Below are positions 44,906 to 53,514 of a stretch of DNA of 64,000 bases, in pieces (positions within the stretch are counted from its first letter, which is position 1; every line of letters begins with the position of its first letter). The notes beneath the pieces are model-generated. The model had not been told where the DNA came from, did no database searches, and saw only the letters and a program-made list of their open reading frames with translations. A program made the position numbers and the translations under genes. The stretch is from Cohnella sp. AR92 (GTDB lineage Bacteria; Bacillota; Bacilli; Paenibacillales; Paenibacillaceae), in contig NZ_RZJR01000011.1 of NCBI RefSeq assembly GCF_003990975.1, positions 62,001 to 126,000 on the forward strand. The letters run 5' to 3'.

Positions 44906-45892
44906 ATGAGCCAGCCGTTGCTTTCCATCGATAACCTCCATGTGAGATTCGCCAGAAGCGAAGACGAGGTCTACGCCGTTAACGGCATCAGCTTCGACGT
45001 CTACGAGAACGAAGCGCTGGGCATCGTCGGGGAGAGCGGGTCCGGCAAGTCCGTCACGCTGATGTCCTCGATCGGATTGCTCCGCGAGAACGGCAAGATC
45101 TCTTCGGGGACAGCCCATTTTCAAGGAAAAGATCTGCTGAAGCTGAAGCCGAGGCAGCTGGAGGACATTCGCGGCCGCGACATCGGCGTTATTTTCCAAG
45201 ATCCCATGACCAGCCTTAACCCGATCATGCGCATCGGCGACCAGATCATGGAGGCCATGCTGACGCATCGCTACGCAAGCCGCAAGGAAGCGTTCGAGCG
45301 TACGCTTCAGCTCATGCACGAGATCGGAATCCCCGATCCGAAGTCCCGGTTCAAGAATTACCCGCATGAATTCTCCGGGGGCATGCGCCAACGCATCATG
45401 ATCGCCATCGCGCTGGCCTGCGAGCCGCAGCTTCTGATCGCCGACGAGCCGACGACGGCGCTGGATGTCACGGTACAGATGCAGATTCTTGCCCTGCTGC
45501 AGGATCTGCGCCGCAAACGCGGAATGAGCGTCGTCATGGTCACGCACGACTTCGGGGTCGCCACGAACTTCTGCGACAAGATCATCGTCATGTACGGCGG
45601 GCAGATCATGGAGATGGCCCGAACCGATCAATTCATCCGCCGGACGGCACATCCTTATTCGATCGGACTCAAGCGCTCGATTATCGAGGTCGGCCACAGG
45701 GGCAAGGAGATCCTGCCGATCCCGGGAGCTTCGAAGGCATTAACGGAGGAGCCGGTCGGCTGTCCGTTCGCCGCTCGCTGCTCGTTCGCCACCGAACGCT
45801 GCTTCCAAGAGACGCCGGCGCTTCGCATTTACGGAGAAGATCATCATATCGCCTGCCATCATGCCGAGGAGGTCGCCCGCCATGCCGTCTAA
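44906..45892 (+). CDS. ABC transporter ATPase (OppD/DppD family)
   Basis: A 328-residue ATPase. Walker A is GESGSGKSV, the signature is FSGGMRQRIMIA, and Walker B is LLIADEPTTALD. The C-terminal oligopeptide/dipeptide domain has the four-cysteine [4Fe-4S]-type pattern CPFAARCSFATERC and a last Cys near the end. It overlaps the next ATPase gene by 11 bp. Confidence 0.94.
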   Translation: MSQPLLSIDNLHVRFARSEDEVYAVNGISFDVYENEALGIVGESGSGKSVTLMSSIGLLRENGKISSGTAHFQGKDLLKLKPRQLEDIRGRDIGVIFQDPMTSLNPIMRIGDQIMEAMLTHRYASRKEAFERTLQLMHEIGIPDPKSRFKNYPHEFSGGMRQRIMIAIALACEPQLLIADEPTTALDVTVQMQILALLQDLRRKRGMSVVMVTHDFGVATNFCDKIIVMYGGQIMEMARTDQFIRRTAHPYSIGLKRSIIEVGHRGKEILPIPGASKALTEEPVGCPFAARCSFATERCFQETPALRIYGEDHHIACHHAEEVARHAV

Positions 45893-46838
45893 TTCGTTGC
45901 TTCAAGTAGAGAATGTTTCCAAGACGTTTCGCGTGCGGGGCAAGAAGCTGCATGCCGTCGAGAATGTATCGTTCGCCCTGGAAGCGGGGAAAACGCTGGG
46001 GCTGGTCGGCGAGAGCGGCTCGGGCAAGTCGACCCTGGGACGGCTGGTGTTGAGGCTTCTGGATTCCGACAAGGGAAGAGTCGTCTTCGACGGGACGGAT
46101 ATTACCAAGTTCAAGAAGAAGGACCTGCGCGCTCTGCGCAGGGACATGCAGATTATTTTCCAGGATCCAAGCGCCAGCTTGAACCCGAGAATGACGGTGG
46201 GAGAAGCCATCGAGGATGCGATGGCGATCCATCAGATCGGAACCAAGGCAAGCCGGCAGCAACGGGTGAGCGAATTGCTGGAGAAGGTCGGCCTGCCGGA
46301 AGAGGTCAAGTACGCTTACCCTCACGAGTTGTCGGGCGGGCAATTGCAGCGCGTCGGCATCGCCAGGGCGTTGTCGCTGAATCCGAAGCTGCTCATCTGC
46401 GATGAACCGGTATCCGCTCTGGACGTATCGATACAGGTTCAAGTCATTCAACTGCTGCGCGACCTGCAGAAAGAGTTCAACCTGACGTACATCTTCATCT
46501 CGCACAACCTTGCGGTCGTCGAATACCTGAGCGACGAGATTGCCGTGCTGTATCTGGGAGAAGTCGTTGAGCAGGCTCCCGCCGACGAGCTGTTCCGGAA
46601 GCCCAGCCATCCGTATACGCAGGTGCTGCTCAATTCGATTCTGAAGATCCCGAACAGTCCGGAGCAAAGACAGAAGATGTTGTCCATCCAGGGAGAGATC
46701 CCGTCGCCGCTTAACCCGCCGAGCGGCTGCGCCTTCCATCCGCGTTGCTCCTTCGCGACGGACGCCTGCAAAACCGTCAAGCCGGAGCGCCGCCAAGTCT
46801 CGGAAGGGCATTATGCCGCTTGCCATCTCGTCGAATAA
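45882..46838 (+). CDS. ABC transporter ATPase (OppF/DppF family)
   Basis: A 318-residue ATPase. Walker A is GESGSGKST, the signature is LSGGQLQRVGIA, and Walker B is LLICDEPVSALD. The C-terminal FHPRCSFATDAC is the family cysteine cluster. ATG 45882 is preferred to ATG 45861 because GGAGG lies 9 bases before it. It completes a five-gene importer. Confidence 0.94.
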   Translation: MPSNSLLQVENVSKTFRVRGKKLHAVENVSFALEAGKTLGLVGESGSGKSTLGRLVLRLLDSDKGRVVFDGTDITKFKKKDLRALRRDMQIIFQDPSASLNPRMTVGEAIEDAMAIHQIGTKASRQQRVSELLEKVGLPEEVKYAYPHELSGGQLQRVGIARALSLNPKLLICDEPVSALDVSIQVQVIQLLRDLQKEFNLTYIFISHNLAVVEYLSDEIAVLYLGEVVEQAPADELFRKPSHPYTQVLLNSILKIPNSPEQRQKMLSIQGEIPSPLNPPSGCAFHPRCSFATDACKTVKPERRQVSEGHYAACHLVE

Positions 46839-46860
46839 GTCAGGAGAGGGAGTAACCGAT

Positions 46861-47823
46861 TTGTTTATCAAAGGCATGACTTACGGCTGGAACAGCAAGC
46901 GCGGCTCTTATCGGCAGCCTTATGCCGTGGAATCGCTCCGGAAGCTGAAGGACACCGGAAGCGAGTGGATCGCTCTTGCTTTCTACACGCTTCAACCTAG
47001 CATTCATTCTACCGTGATCCCCTTCGACTATGGAACGACGATGACGGACCGGGATATCGAATATGCCGTCAGGCAAGCGCATGCCCTGGGATTGAAGGTG
47101 TGCTTGAAGCCGGTCGTCAATTCGGCGGACGGCATCTGGCGAGCCCACATCGGGTTTCCGGAGGAGGAGGGGGCGCAGCCGTATTGGGATGCATGGTTCC
47201 GTTCCTATGAGAATTTCCTGTGCCACTATGCCGAACTGGCGGAGGAATTAGGCTGCGAGATGTTCTGCATCGGCTGCGAGATGGTCGCAACGGAGAAGAA
47301 GACCAGCCATTGGACCGCTCTGATCGGGCGAGTACGTCAGCTTTATGGCGGTCCGATTACCTATAATGCGAATCACGGCTCGGAAGAGGGAATCGCTTGG
47401 TTCGACCAGGTCGATCTTATCGGGACCAGCGCTTATTATCCGATCGCGAACAGGCCCGGCGACAGCGAGGAAGCGATGATCCGGAACTGGCTTCCGGTAA
47501 GGGACAAGTTGAAGCGGCTGCATGCCAAATTCGGCAAGCCGATCGCTTTCATGGAGATCGGCTGCCGCAGCGCTCTGGGATGCGCGACGATGCCGTGGGA
47601 TTTCACGCACACGGAGCTGCCGGCCAGCGAAGAGGAGCAGGCGAACTTCTACGGCTCCGTCATCCGAACGTTCTGGGAGGAGCCCTGGTTCGCGGGATTC
47701 TTCTGGTGGGATTGGAGCGTCGAGCTCTATCCGCCGGAGGAAGCAAGGACGAATACCGGCTTCGACATTTACGGCAAGCAGGCGGAACGGGTGCTGAAGG
47801 AATGGTACGCGAGACCGAGGTGA
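46861..47823 (+). CDS. Glycoside hydrolase family 113 (beta-mannanase/mannosidase)
   Basis: A cytoplasmic (no signal peptide) glycosidase of 320 residues with a TIM-barrel that begins FIKGMTYGWNSKRGSY. E140 in FCIGCEMV is the probable acid/base and E232 in IAFMEIGCRS the nucleophile, at the spacing of GH113 mannanases. The C-terminal WFAGFFWWDWSVELYP closes the active site. TTG 46861 follows GGAGAGGGAG by about 8 bases. A start at ATG 46813 inside the ATPase gene has no such site. It would cleave imported manno-oligosaccharides. Confidence 0.85.
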   Translation: MFIKGMTYGWNSKRGSYRQPYAVESLRKLKDTGSEWIALAFYTLQPSIHSTVIPFDYGTTMTDRDIEYAVRQAHALGLKVCLKPVVNSADGIWRAHIGFPEEEGAQPYWDAWFRSYENFLCHYAELAEELGCEMFCIGCEMVATEKKTSHWTALIGRVRQLYGGPITYNANHGSEEGIAWFDQVDLIGTSAYYPIANRPGDSEEAMIRNWLPVRDKLKRLHAKFGKPIAFMEIGCRSALGCATMPWDFTHTELPASEEEQANFYGSVIRTFWEEPWFAGFFWWDWSVELYPPEEARTNTGFDIYGKQAERVLKEWYARPR

Positions 47824-47940
47824 GTTCGACATTCTAGTCTCATTCGCCTACCATTAACCCTATTTTTGATCGCAAACGGCTATTCAAACCTATTTTTTTT
47901 GCTACAATGGTAGAAGTTGATCAAACGGGGTGAACCTCGA

Positions 47941-49023
47941 TTGAAGAAAGTGACCATGCAGCAAATCGCCGACCAAGTCGGCGTATCCAAGTTTGCCGTA
48001 TCGCAAGCGTTGTCCGGCAAGCCTGGAGTCGCCGAAGAGACTAGGATGCGGATCGTTCAAGCGGCGAATGAACTGGGGTACTCCTGGAAGACCAAGGCTG
48101 CCAAGAAAGAGAAGAACGGCGGAGCCGAACCGCGCGGGAAGGCTTCCGTGGCGAAGAGCACCGTTATCATTCTGATGCCGAATGTCCGGTTCCAGAGCCG
48201 GGAATCGTTGTTCTGGGGCAAAATTATCGACGGCGTCGTCGCCGCGCTGGCCGAGCGTGAGGTCGGCGTCTTGATGGTAACCGAGAGCTTCTCGGAGCGC
48301 ACGCTTAAGAGCATCAATCCGGAAGGCGTTCTCGGCCTTATCGGAATCGGATATATCGCGACGCAGCTGCTTCTTGAGATTCGCTATTCCGGAATCCCGT
48401 TCGTGCTTGTCGATCATGAGGACGCCATGATTCCGTCCGACACGGTGTTCATGAACAATTACGACATTATGAAGCAGCTGACGTCCCTCGTCCTTCAGTC
48501 GGGCAGACGGGATCTCCGGTTCGCCGGAAGCCCTAGCTATTCCCGCAGCTTCCACGATCGTTGGCTCGGCTTCCGGATGGCGATGGAGGAAGCGGGGGAG
48601 AGAGCTCCCCTGCTGGGAGAAGACCCGTTGCTGGAGATGGAGGACGAGGCCTATCGGATCGTCGACCGGGAGATCCCGCAGCTTGTCGCCCAGCGGAAGC
48701 TGCCTTCCGCCTTTGTCTGCGCGAACGACTTCTTCGCTTACCTGGTGCTCAAATCTCTCGTTGCCAACGGCGTTAAGGTGCCTGAAGAAGTGGCGGTTAC
48801 GGGCTTCGACCACACCGACGAAGAATTGGCCGAGGATCTGCCTAAGCTGAGCACGGTGCATGTCCCGAACGCGATCCTGGGAAGGCGAGCGGTCGAGATG
48901 CTGTTCGCCCGGCTGGACGATCGGAATCGCCCTTACGAGAAGACTCTGCTTCACGGCGAGTTGCTGATTCGCGAATCGTTCGCCAAGGAATACGAGAGGC
49001 TGCCGGTTGAATCGGCGGAATAA
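47941..49023 (+). CDS. LacI family transcriptional regulator
   Basis: A 360-residue repressor. The helix-turn-helix is VTMQQIADQVGVSKFAVSQA at residues 4-23, with the hinge helix after it. The periplasmic-binding-like sensor domain covers 75-350. TTG 47941 is chosen with GGGGTGA 8 bases before. It has its own extended -10 promoter (TGCTACAAT at 47910) and terminator. It probably controls the importer-mannanase operon through the operator at 40573. Confidence 0.88.
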   Translation: MKKVTMQQIADQVGVSKFAVSQALSGKPGVAEETRMRIVQAANELGYSWKTKAAKKEKNGGAEPRGKASVAKSTVIILMPNVRFQSRESLFWGKIIDGVVAALAEREVGVLMVTESFSERTLKSINPEGVLGLIGIGYIATQLLLEIRYSGIPFVLVDHEDAMIPSDTVFMNNYDIMKQLTSLVLQSGRRDLRFAGSPSYSRSFHDRWLGFRMAMEEAGERAPLLGEDPLLEMEDEAYRIVDREIPQLVAQRKLPSAFVCANDFFAYLVLKSLVANGVKVPEEVAVTGFDHTDEELAEDLPKLSTVHVPNAILGRRAVEMLFARLDDRNRPYEKTLLHGELLIRESFAKEYERLPVESAE

Positions 49024-49024
49024 A

Positions 49025-49072
49025 CGATCCCCCGCTTCGTCCGTTAGGGACGAGAGGGGGGCGTTTTTTTTA
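49025..49072 (+). terminator. Terminator of the lacI-type gene
   Basis: CCCCCGCTTCGTCC-gtta-GGGACGAGAGGGGG followed by eight T. Confidence 0.9.
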
Positions 49073-49101
49073 TGCGGTTATCGTTTCGTCATTCCGACAA
49101 A

Positions 49102-49144
49102 ATCTTACCGATAAGATACACAGGAATCCGTCGGGTGCTATAAT
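49102..49144 (+). promoter_or_regulatory. Promoter with inverted repeat before MFS gene
   Basis: TGCTATAAT (49136-49144) is an extended -10 element. ATCTTA-ccga-TAAGAT (49102-49117) is a perfect inverted repeat at the expected -35 region and may bind a regulator. Confidence 0.55.
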
Positions 49145-49196
49145 GGGAAAATCAATTGAAAATCAACTGTTCGACTCAAGGAAAGGAATTGGCTTC

Positions 49197-50432
49197 ATGA
49201 CGTTTTCGGATGCCCCTGCAAGCCCCCGCTTGTCCAAGAAACTTCTACTGACGATGGCCTTCTCGGCCGGAATGACCGTCGCCAATCTCTATTACAGCCA
49301 GCCCCTGCTCGCGGATATCTCCCGTTCCTTCGGCGTTAGTCCGGATGCGGCGGGGCTGATCTCGACCTGCACCCAGATCGGCTATGCCCTGGGGATGCTT
49401 CTATTTGTCCCTCTCGGGGACATCAAGGAGCGTCGCATGCTCATCACGACGCTGCTTGCGCTCGTTTCGTTGTCTCTTATCGGCGTAGCGACCGCCCAGA
49501 GCTTGGCCTGGATTTACGCGGCAAGCTTCGCCGTCGGGATGACGACGATCGTGCCGCAGATCATGATCCCGCTGTCGGCCGAGCTCGCATCGCCGGAGGA
49601 GAGAGGCAAAGCGATAGGAACGGTATCGAGCGGCCTTCTGCTCGGCATCCTGTCGGCTCGAACGGTATCCGGGCTGATCGGCGGCACCTGGGGGTGGCGC
49701 ATCATGTTCTGGATAGCGGCGGCCGCGATGCTTGCCCTTCTTATCCTGCTGAGGTCGCTGCTGCCGAAGAGCCGGCCGGTATCGCAGCTTCGCTATGGCC
49801 AATTGCTGAGATCGCTGGGAACGCTGGTTCGCAAGTATTCCACCCTGAGGGAATCCGCTCTTATCGGAGCGGCGAACTTCATTGGCTTCAGCGCGTTCTG
49901 GACGACTTTATCCTTCTATCTGGAAGGAGAGCCTTACCATTACAGCAGCCAGATCGCGGGATTATTCGGCTTGATCGGCGTAGCCGGAGCGGCGGGAGCG
50001 CCGCTCATCGGCCGGATGGTCGACCGAGTCTCTCCGAAGCGGATGATCGGCGGCTTGACCGTCCTGTCCCTGCTCTCCTACCTCGGCTTCGGGTTGATGG
50101 GAACTTCTCTATGGGTTCTTTTCGTCGGGATTATCTTAATGGACCTAGGCGTTCAAGGGACGCAGGTATCGAACCAGACCCGGATTTACGCATTGGAGCC
50201 GACCGCGAGAAGCCGGCTGAATACCGTTCAGATGGTAACGACGTTCCTCGGCGGGGCGATCGGGTCTTCGCTTGGCAGCTTTGCTTGGAAGGAGTGGGGC
50301 TGGACCGGAGTGTGCCTGACGGGCGGCAGCGCTATCGTTCTTACTTTGTTGATCTGGCTTGTCCACCGTAAGCCCTCGGCTGTCCGTTCCGTCCAGGCCG
50401 GGAACGATGCGGCCGGGAGCGAAGCCGTGTAG
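49197..50432 (+). CDS. MFS transporter
   Basis: A 411-residue major facilitator with 12 predicted helices. LYYSQPLLADISRSFGVSP in the first loop and DIKERRMLI after helix 2 match the YnfM/YdeP-like drug-efflux group. ATG 49197 has AAAGGAA upstream; an earlier frame start at 49143 falls at the promoter and is excluded. Substrate unknown. Confidence 0.82.
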   Translation: MTFSDAPASPRLSKKLLLTMAFSAGMTVANLYYSQPLLADISRSFGVSPDAAGLISTCTQIGYALGMLLFVPLGDIKERRMLITTLLALVSLSLIGVATAQSLAWIYAASFAVGMTTIVPQIMIPLSAELASPEERGKAIGTVSSGLLLGILSARTVSGLIGGTWGWRIMFWIAAAAMLALLILLRSLLPKSRPVSQLRYGQLLRSLGTLVRKYSTLRESALIGAANFIGFSAFWTTLSFYLEGEPYHYSSQIAGLFGLIGVAGAAGAPLIGRMVDRVSPKRMIGGLTVLSLLSYLGFGLMGTSLWVLFVGIILMDLGVQGTQVSNQTRIYALEPTARSRLNTVQMVTTFLGGAIGSSLGSFAWKEWGWTGVCLTGGSAIVLTLLIWLVHRKPSAVRSVQAGNDAAGSEAV

Positions 50433-50592
50433 AACCGCTTTATAGCAGGTATCTTCTCTCTCGCCGGATCGCCGGGCCGTCGGCTTGTCGGCTCGTCGGG
50501 AGAACTGCTATTATTAAGGAATCGAAGATTATCGGCTGGGCTTGCCGGCGTCATGCCGGATAAAGTCCCATCCCGGTAGGGAGGAGATCAAG

Positions 50593-51057
50593 ATGTCTGA
50601 ACATCACCTAATGAAGGCGCAGGATATGCTTGGCGTGATGTCGCGCAACGGCTGGAGAATCACCGATCAACGCCGGACCCTCGCGACGATTTTCTCGTCT
50701 ACCGAACAATATTTGTCTCCGAAGGATGTGTACGACCAGCTTACGGAGAAGTATCCGAGCGTCAGCTTCGATACGGTCTACCGCAACCTCCGGATGTTAA
50801 GCGAGATGGGCGTGCTGGAGCAGTTCTACTTCATGGAAGGCGGACTCAAGTTCAAATCCTCATGCCTCGATCATCATCATCACCATCTGATCTGCACGAA
50901 CTGCGAGAAGACGCTGACGTTCGATTTTTGCCCGATGCAGGATACGCTTAACCTTCCGGGGAACTATAGAATCATGAGCCATCGCTTTGAGATCTACGGA
51001 ATTTGCGAGGAATGCCAGAAAGAAATGGACGCCGGCTCGGGGGCGCAAACGGAATAG
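50593..51057 (+). CDS. zur: Zinc uptake regulator, Fur family
   Basis: A 154-residue Fur-family repressor. The winged helix is WRITDQRRTLATIFSSTEQY through SFDTVYRNLRML. The dimer domain has C91, five His at 94-98, C101-x2-C104 and C138-x2-C141. The run FKSS-C-LD-HHHHH and the following FDFCPMQD match Bacillus Zur rather than Fur or PerR. GGGAGGAG precedes ATG 50593. A Zur-box-like sequence lies 38 bases after the stop. Confidence 0.85.
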   Translation: MSEHHLMKAQDMLGVMSRNGWRITDQRRTLATIFSSTEQYLSPKDVYDQLTEKYPSVSFDTVYRNLRMLSEMGVLEQFYFMEGGLKFKSSCLDHHHHHLICTNCEKTLTFDFCPMQDTLNLPGNYRIMSHRFEIYGICEECQKEMDAGSGAQTE

Positions 51058-51094
51058 GTGAGGGCTGAACAGCCTGCTATTCCACGGTTAATAA

Positions 51095-51109
51095 TCGTAA
51101 TAATTACTG
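51095..51109. promoter_or_regulatory. Zur/Fur-box-like palindrome
   Basis: TCGTAATAATTACTG agrees at 13 of 15 positions with the Bacillus Zur box TCGTAATNATTACGA. It lies between two convergent genes, 3' of both, which is an odd place for an operator. Confidence 0.55.
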
Positions 51110-51142
51110 TCCAAACTCTGCTTTCCGGAATCAAGTCAATAA

Positions 51143-51177
51143 AAAGAGACCTGCAGTTCTCCTGCAAGTCTCTTTCC
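51143..51177. terminator. Bidirectional terminator
   Basis: AAAGAGACCTGCAG-ttctc-CTGCAAGTCTCTTT is a 14-position stem with one mismatch, with A- and T-runs on the two sides. It serves zur and mqnD. Confidence 0.85.
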
Positions 51178-51189
51178 TGGTCAGCGCAG

Positions 51190-52020
51190 TCAGCGCAGCA
51201 AAGACAAATCAAAGGCCGGGACAAGCCCCTCTTCGGCAGCCCGCCCGAGCAACGCTTCAACCGCGGCGTATCCGTCCTGGCCGAGGTTCTCCGTGAACTC
51301 GTTCACGTACAGCTCGATATGCTGCTTCGTCACTTCCGGAGCCATCTCTTGCGCGTGGCCGGCCACGTAAGCCTGCGATTGTTCCGGATGCGCCCAAGCA
51401 TACTGCACGGACGCGCGCGTCCAGTTCTCGATCGCTTTGAGGTCCAGGTGCCGGCGGGCGATAATGGCGCCGAGAGGAATCGGCAGGCCCGTATCTTCTT
51501 CCCACCAGCTGCCCATGTCGGCGACCAGGTTCAGGCCATAATTCGGATACGTGAAGCGGGCTTCATGAATGACGAGCCCCGCGTCGATACGTCCGTCGCG
51601 CACGGCGGGCATGATCTCATGGAACGGCATCACGACGATCTCGCCGACGCCGCCCGGAATCTTCTGAGCCACCCAGAGGCGGAACAGCAGATAGGCGGTC
51701 GAACGCTCGCTCGGCACGGCGATCCGCTTGCCGGACAGGGAAGCGGGATCGACCTGCTCGGACTTGGTCAGAACGAGCGGACCGCAGCCTCGGCCAAGAG
51801 CCCCGCCGCAAGGAATGAGGGCATAATCGTTAAGAACCCAGGGCAAGGCGGCGTATGAGATCTTCATGACTTCGGGACCGGCGACATCGGCAGCCCAATG
51901 GTTCGTCAGATCGATGTCGGCGTAAGTCACGTTCAGCTCGGGAGCGCCCGGAATCAGGCCATGAACCCAGGCATGGAATACGAAAGTGTCGTTCGGACAA
52001 GGGGAAAAGGCTATATTCAT
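51190..52020 (-). CDS. mqnD: 1,4-Dihydroxy-6-naphthoate synthase
   Basis: MqnD acts in the futalosine route to menaquinone, turning cyclic dehypoxanthinylfutalosine into 1,4-dihydroxy-6-naphthoate. The protein has 276 residues with a periplasmic-binding fold. The family start MNIAFSPCPNDTFVFHAWVH is clear. The start at 52020 has GGAGGT upstream on the minus strand. It overlaps mqnB by 4 bp. Confidence 0.9.
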   Translation of the reverse strand: MNIAFSPCPNDTFVFHAWVHGLIPGAPELNVTYADIDLTNHWAADVAGPEVMKISYAALPWVLNDYALIPCGGALGRGCGPLVLTKSEQVDPASLSGKRIAVPSERSTAYLLFRLWVAQKIPGGVGEIVVMPFHEIMPAVRDGRIDAGLVIHEARFTYPNYGLNLVADMGSWWEEDTGLPIPLGAIIARRHLDLKAIENWTRASVQYAWAHPEQSQAYVAGHAQEMAPEVTKQHIELYVNEFTENLGQDGYAAVEALLGRAAEEGLVPAFDLSLLR

Positions 52021-52685
52021 CTCAGTACCTCCGAAAGAATGGTAGAAGCTTTCTCCAGCGACTGAAGGGCTTCCGGGATACGCCACGCCGAGCGGTCGCG
52101 CGGCCCGACGGGGTTCGAGACCGCTCGCAGCTCGAGCGCCGGAATGCCGAGATGCCGGGCGGCGGCGGCAACGCCGAAGCCTTCCATTCCCTCGGATGCT
52201 GCTCCAGGGTACAGAGCGGCTAATCTCTCGGCGGTTGCGGCCGATCCCGTCACCGTAGACAGGGTCAGAGCCGGCGCCTGAACGGCGACGATCCCGGCTC
52301 TCCGCAGCTCGTCCGCCAACCGTACGGCAAGCTCCGGATCCGAGTCTATCGTGGCGGACCCGAACCCGAGCTCGTCCACGCTGGCGAAGCCGTCCGGCGT
52401 CTCCGCTCCGAGGTCGGCGGCCACGATCTTGCTCGAGACGACGATGGAGCCGATCTCGGCATGGTTCGGATAGCCGCCGCCGATTCCGGCGCTGATCACG
52501 AGGTCGTATGGATGGTTGGCCAATTCGAACGCCGTGCTGGCGGCGGCGGCAGCCGGGCCGACACCGGCCACCCGAACGGTGAATCCTTCCGCGTTCGCGA
52601 GCTCAAGGCCTCGCTGCACCGCATCGCGCTCCATGGAGACGGCGGTCATAATTAGAATGTTCTTGTAGGGAACGGTCTGGCTCAT
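52017..52685 (-). CDS. mqnB: Futalosine hydrolase
   Basis: A nucleoside-phosphorylase-fold protein of 222 residues that removes hypoxanthine from futalosine. Motifs: ILIMTAVSMERDAV at the start, ISAGIGGGYP, and SEGMEGFGVAAAARHLGIPA with the catalytic Glu-Met-Glu region. The start at 52685 is favoured over 52730, which has no ribosome binding site. It is upstream of mqnD, with which it is coupled. Confidence 0.87.
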   Translation of the reverse strand: MSQTVPYKNILIMTAVSMERDAVQRGLELANAEGFTVRVAGVGPAAAAASTAFELANHPYDLVISAGIGGGYPNHAEIGSIVVSSKIVAADLGAETPDGFASVDELGFGSATIDSDPELAVRLADELRRAGIVAVQAPALTLSTVTGSAATAERLAALYPGAASEGMEGFGVAAAARHLGIPALELRAVSNPVGPRDRSAWRIPEALQSLEKASTILSEVLR

Positions 52686-52754
52686 CGGAATCTGTTCATC
52701 TCCAATCACTCGATATTCTAACTTTAACAAACGGAATGTCGAATGACAAAAGGT

Positions 52755-52802
52755 TTGCGTAGATTGGGGTTTTCGGGTACAATTAGATTAGAATTATTCT
52801 AA
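52755..52802 (+). promoter_or_regulatory. fur promoter with PerR/Fur-type box
   Basis: TTGCGT (52755) and TACAAT (52778) are 17 bases apart. TTAGAATTATTCTAA (52788-52802) is a perfect 7-1-7 inverted repeat over the start point. It differs at two symmetric positions from the PerR box TTATAATNATTATAA. Confidence 0.8.
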
Positions 52803-52861
52803 ACAAGCGAATCGCTTTACCGGGACGATAGCTCCGTAACTGCGGTCAGAGAGGTGGACCC

Positions 52862-53362
52862 ATGACGATAACGGAACAGATTGAGAAGATCAACCGGCAG
52901 ATGATAGATAAAGGCTACAAATTAACGCCGCAACGCGAAGCGACGGTCCGGGTTCTGTTGGAGAACGAGAAGGACCATCTGACAGCGGAAGACGTATACA
53001 TGCTGATCAAGCCGAATTATCCGAACATCGGGCTTGCTACCGTTTACCGCTCGCTCGAGCTGCTTGCCGAGCTTCATGTCGTCGAGAAGGTGAACTTCGG
53101 CGACGGCGGGGCGAGGTTCGACCTGCGCAGCGACGATCAGCCGCACATGCACCATCATTTGATCTGCACTCGCTGCGGGACGGTGGAAGAGATCAAGGAA
53201 GACTGGCTGCTTCCGATGGAGAATCGGATCGAGAAGGAGCTGGGCTTCCGGGTTACGGATCACCGCCTCGACTTCCATGGCATCTGCCGGGAGTGCAACG
53301 CGAAGGAGAAGGCGAAGAAGGACAACGGGCAAGAGGGAGACTGCGGCAAGGCGGTATCCTGA
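52862..53362 (+). CDS. fur: Ferric uptake regulator
   Basis: A 166-residue Fur protein. The DNA-binding part YKLTPQREATVRVLLENEKD and LATVYRSLELL is almost that of Bacillus Fur. The metal sites comprise H95-H99, C102-x2-C105 and C142-x2-C145. The tail after residue 148 is a charged extension. GAGAGGTGG lies upstream of the ATG. The operator at its promoter suggests control by PerR or by itself. Confidence 0.92.
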   Translation: MTITEQIEKINRQMIDKGYKLTPQREATVRVLLENEKDHLTAEDVYMLIKPNYPNIGLATVYRSLELLAELHVVEKVNFGDGGARFDLRSDDQPHMHHHLICTRCGTVEEIKEDWLLPMENRIEKELGFRVTDHRLDFHGICRECNAKEKAKKDNGQEGDCGKAVS

Positions 53363-53369
53363 AGGGAAT

Positions 53370-53408
53370 GACGGCTCGATCCCCGTACGGGATCGGGTCG
53401 TTATTGTT
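53370..53408 (+). terminator. Terminator of fur
   Basis: CGATCCC-cgtac-GGGATCG with outer GAC/GTC pairs, followed by a T-rich stretch. Confidence 0.7.
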
Positions 53409-53514
53409 ATAACCGGGGGATTTGTTCTCCATCCTAGTGGTAAAATATAACTCGGTTCGCTTCGACATCATACGGGAAGGCAACATCGATTGTCTTGGAA
53501 AAGAGGTTCGGGAA

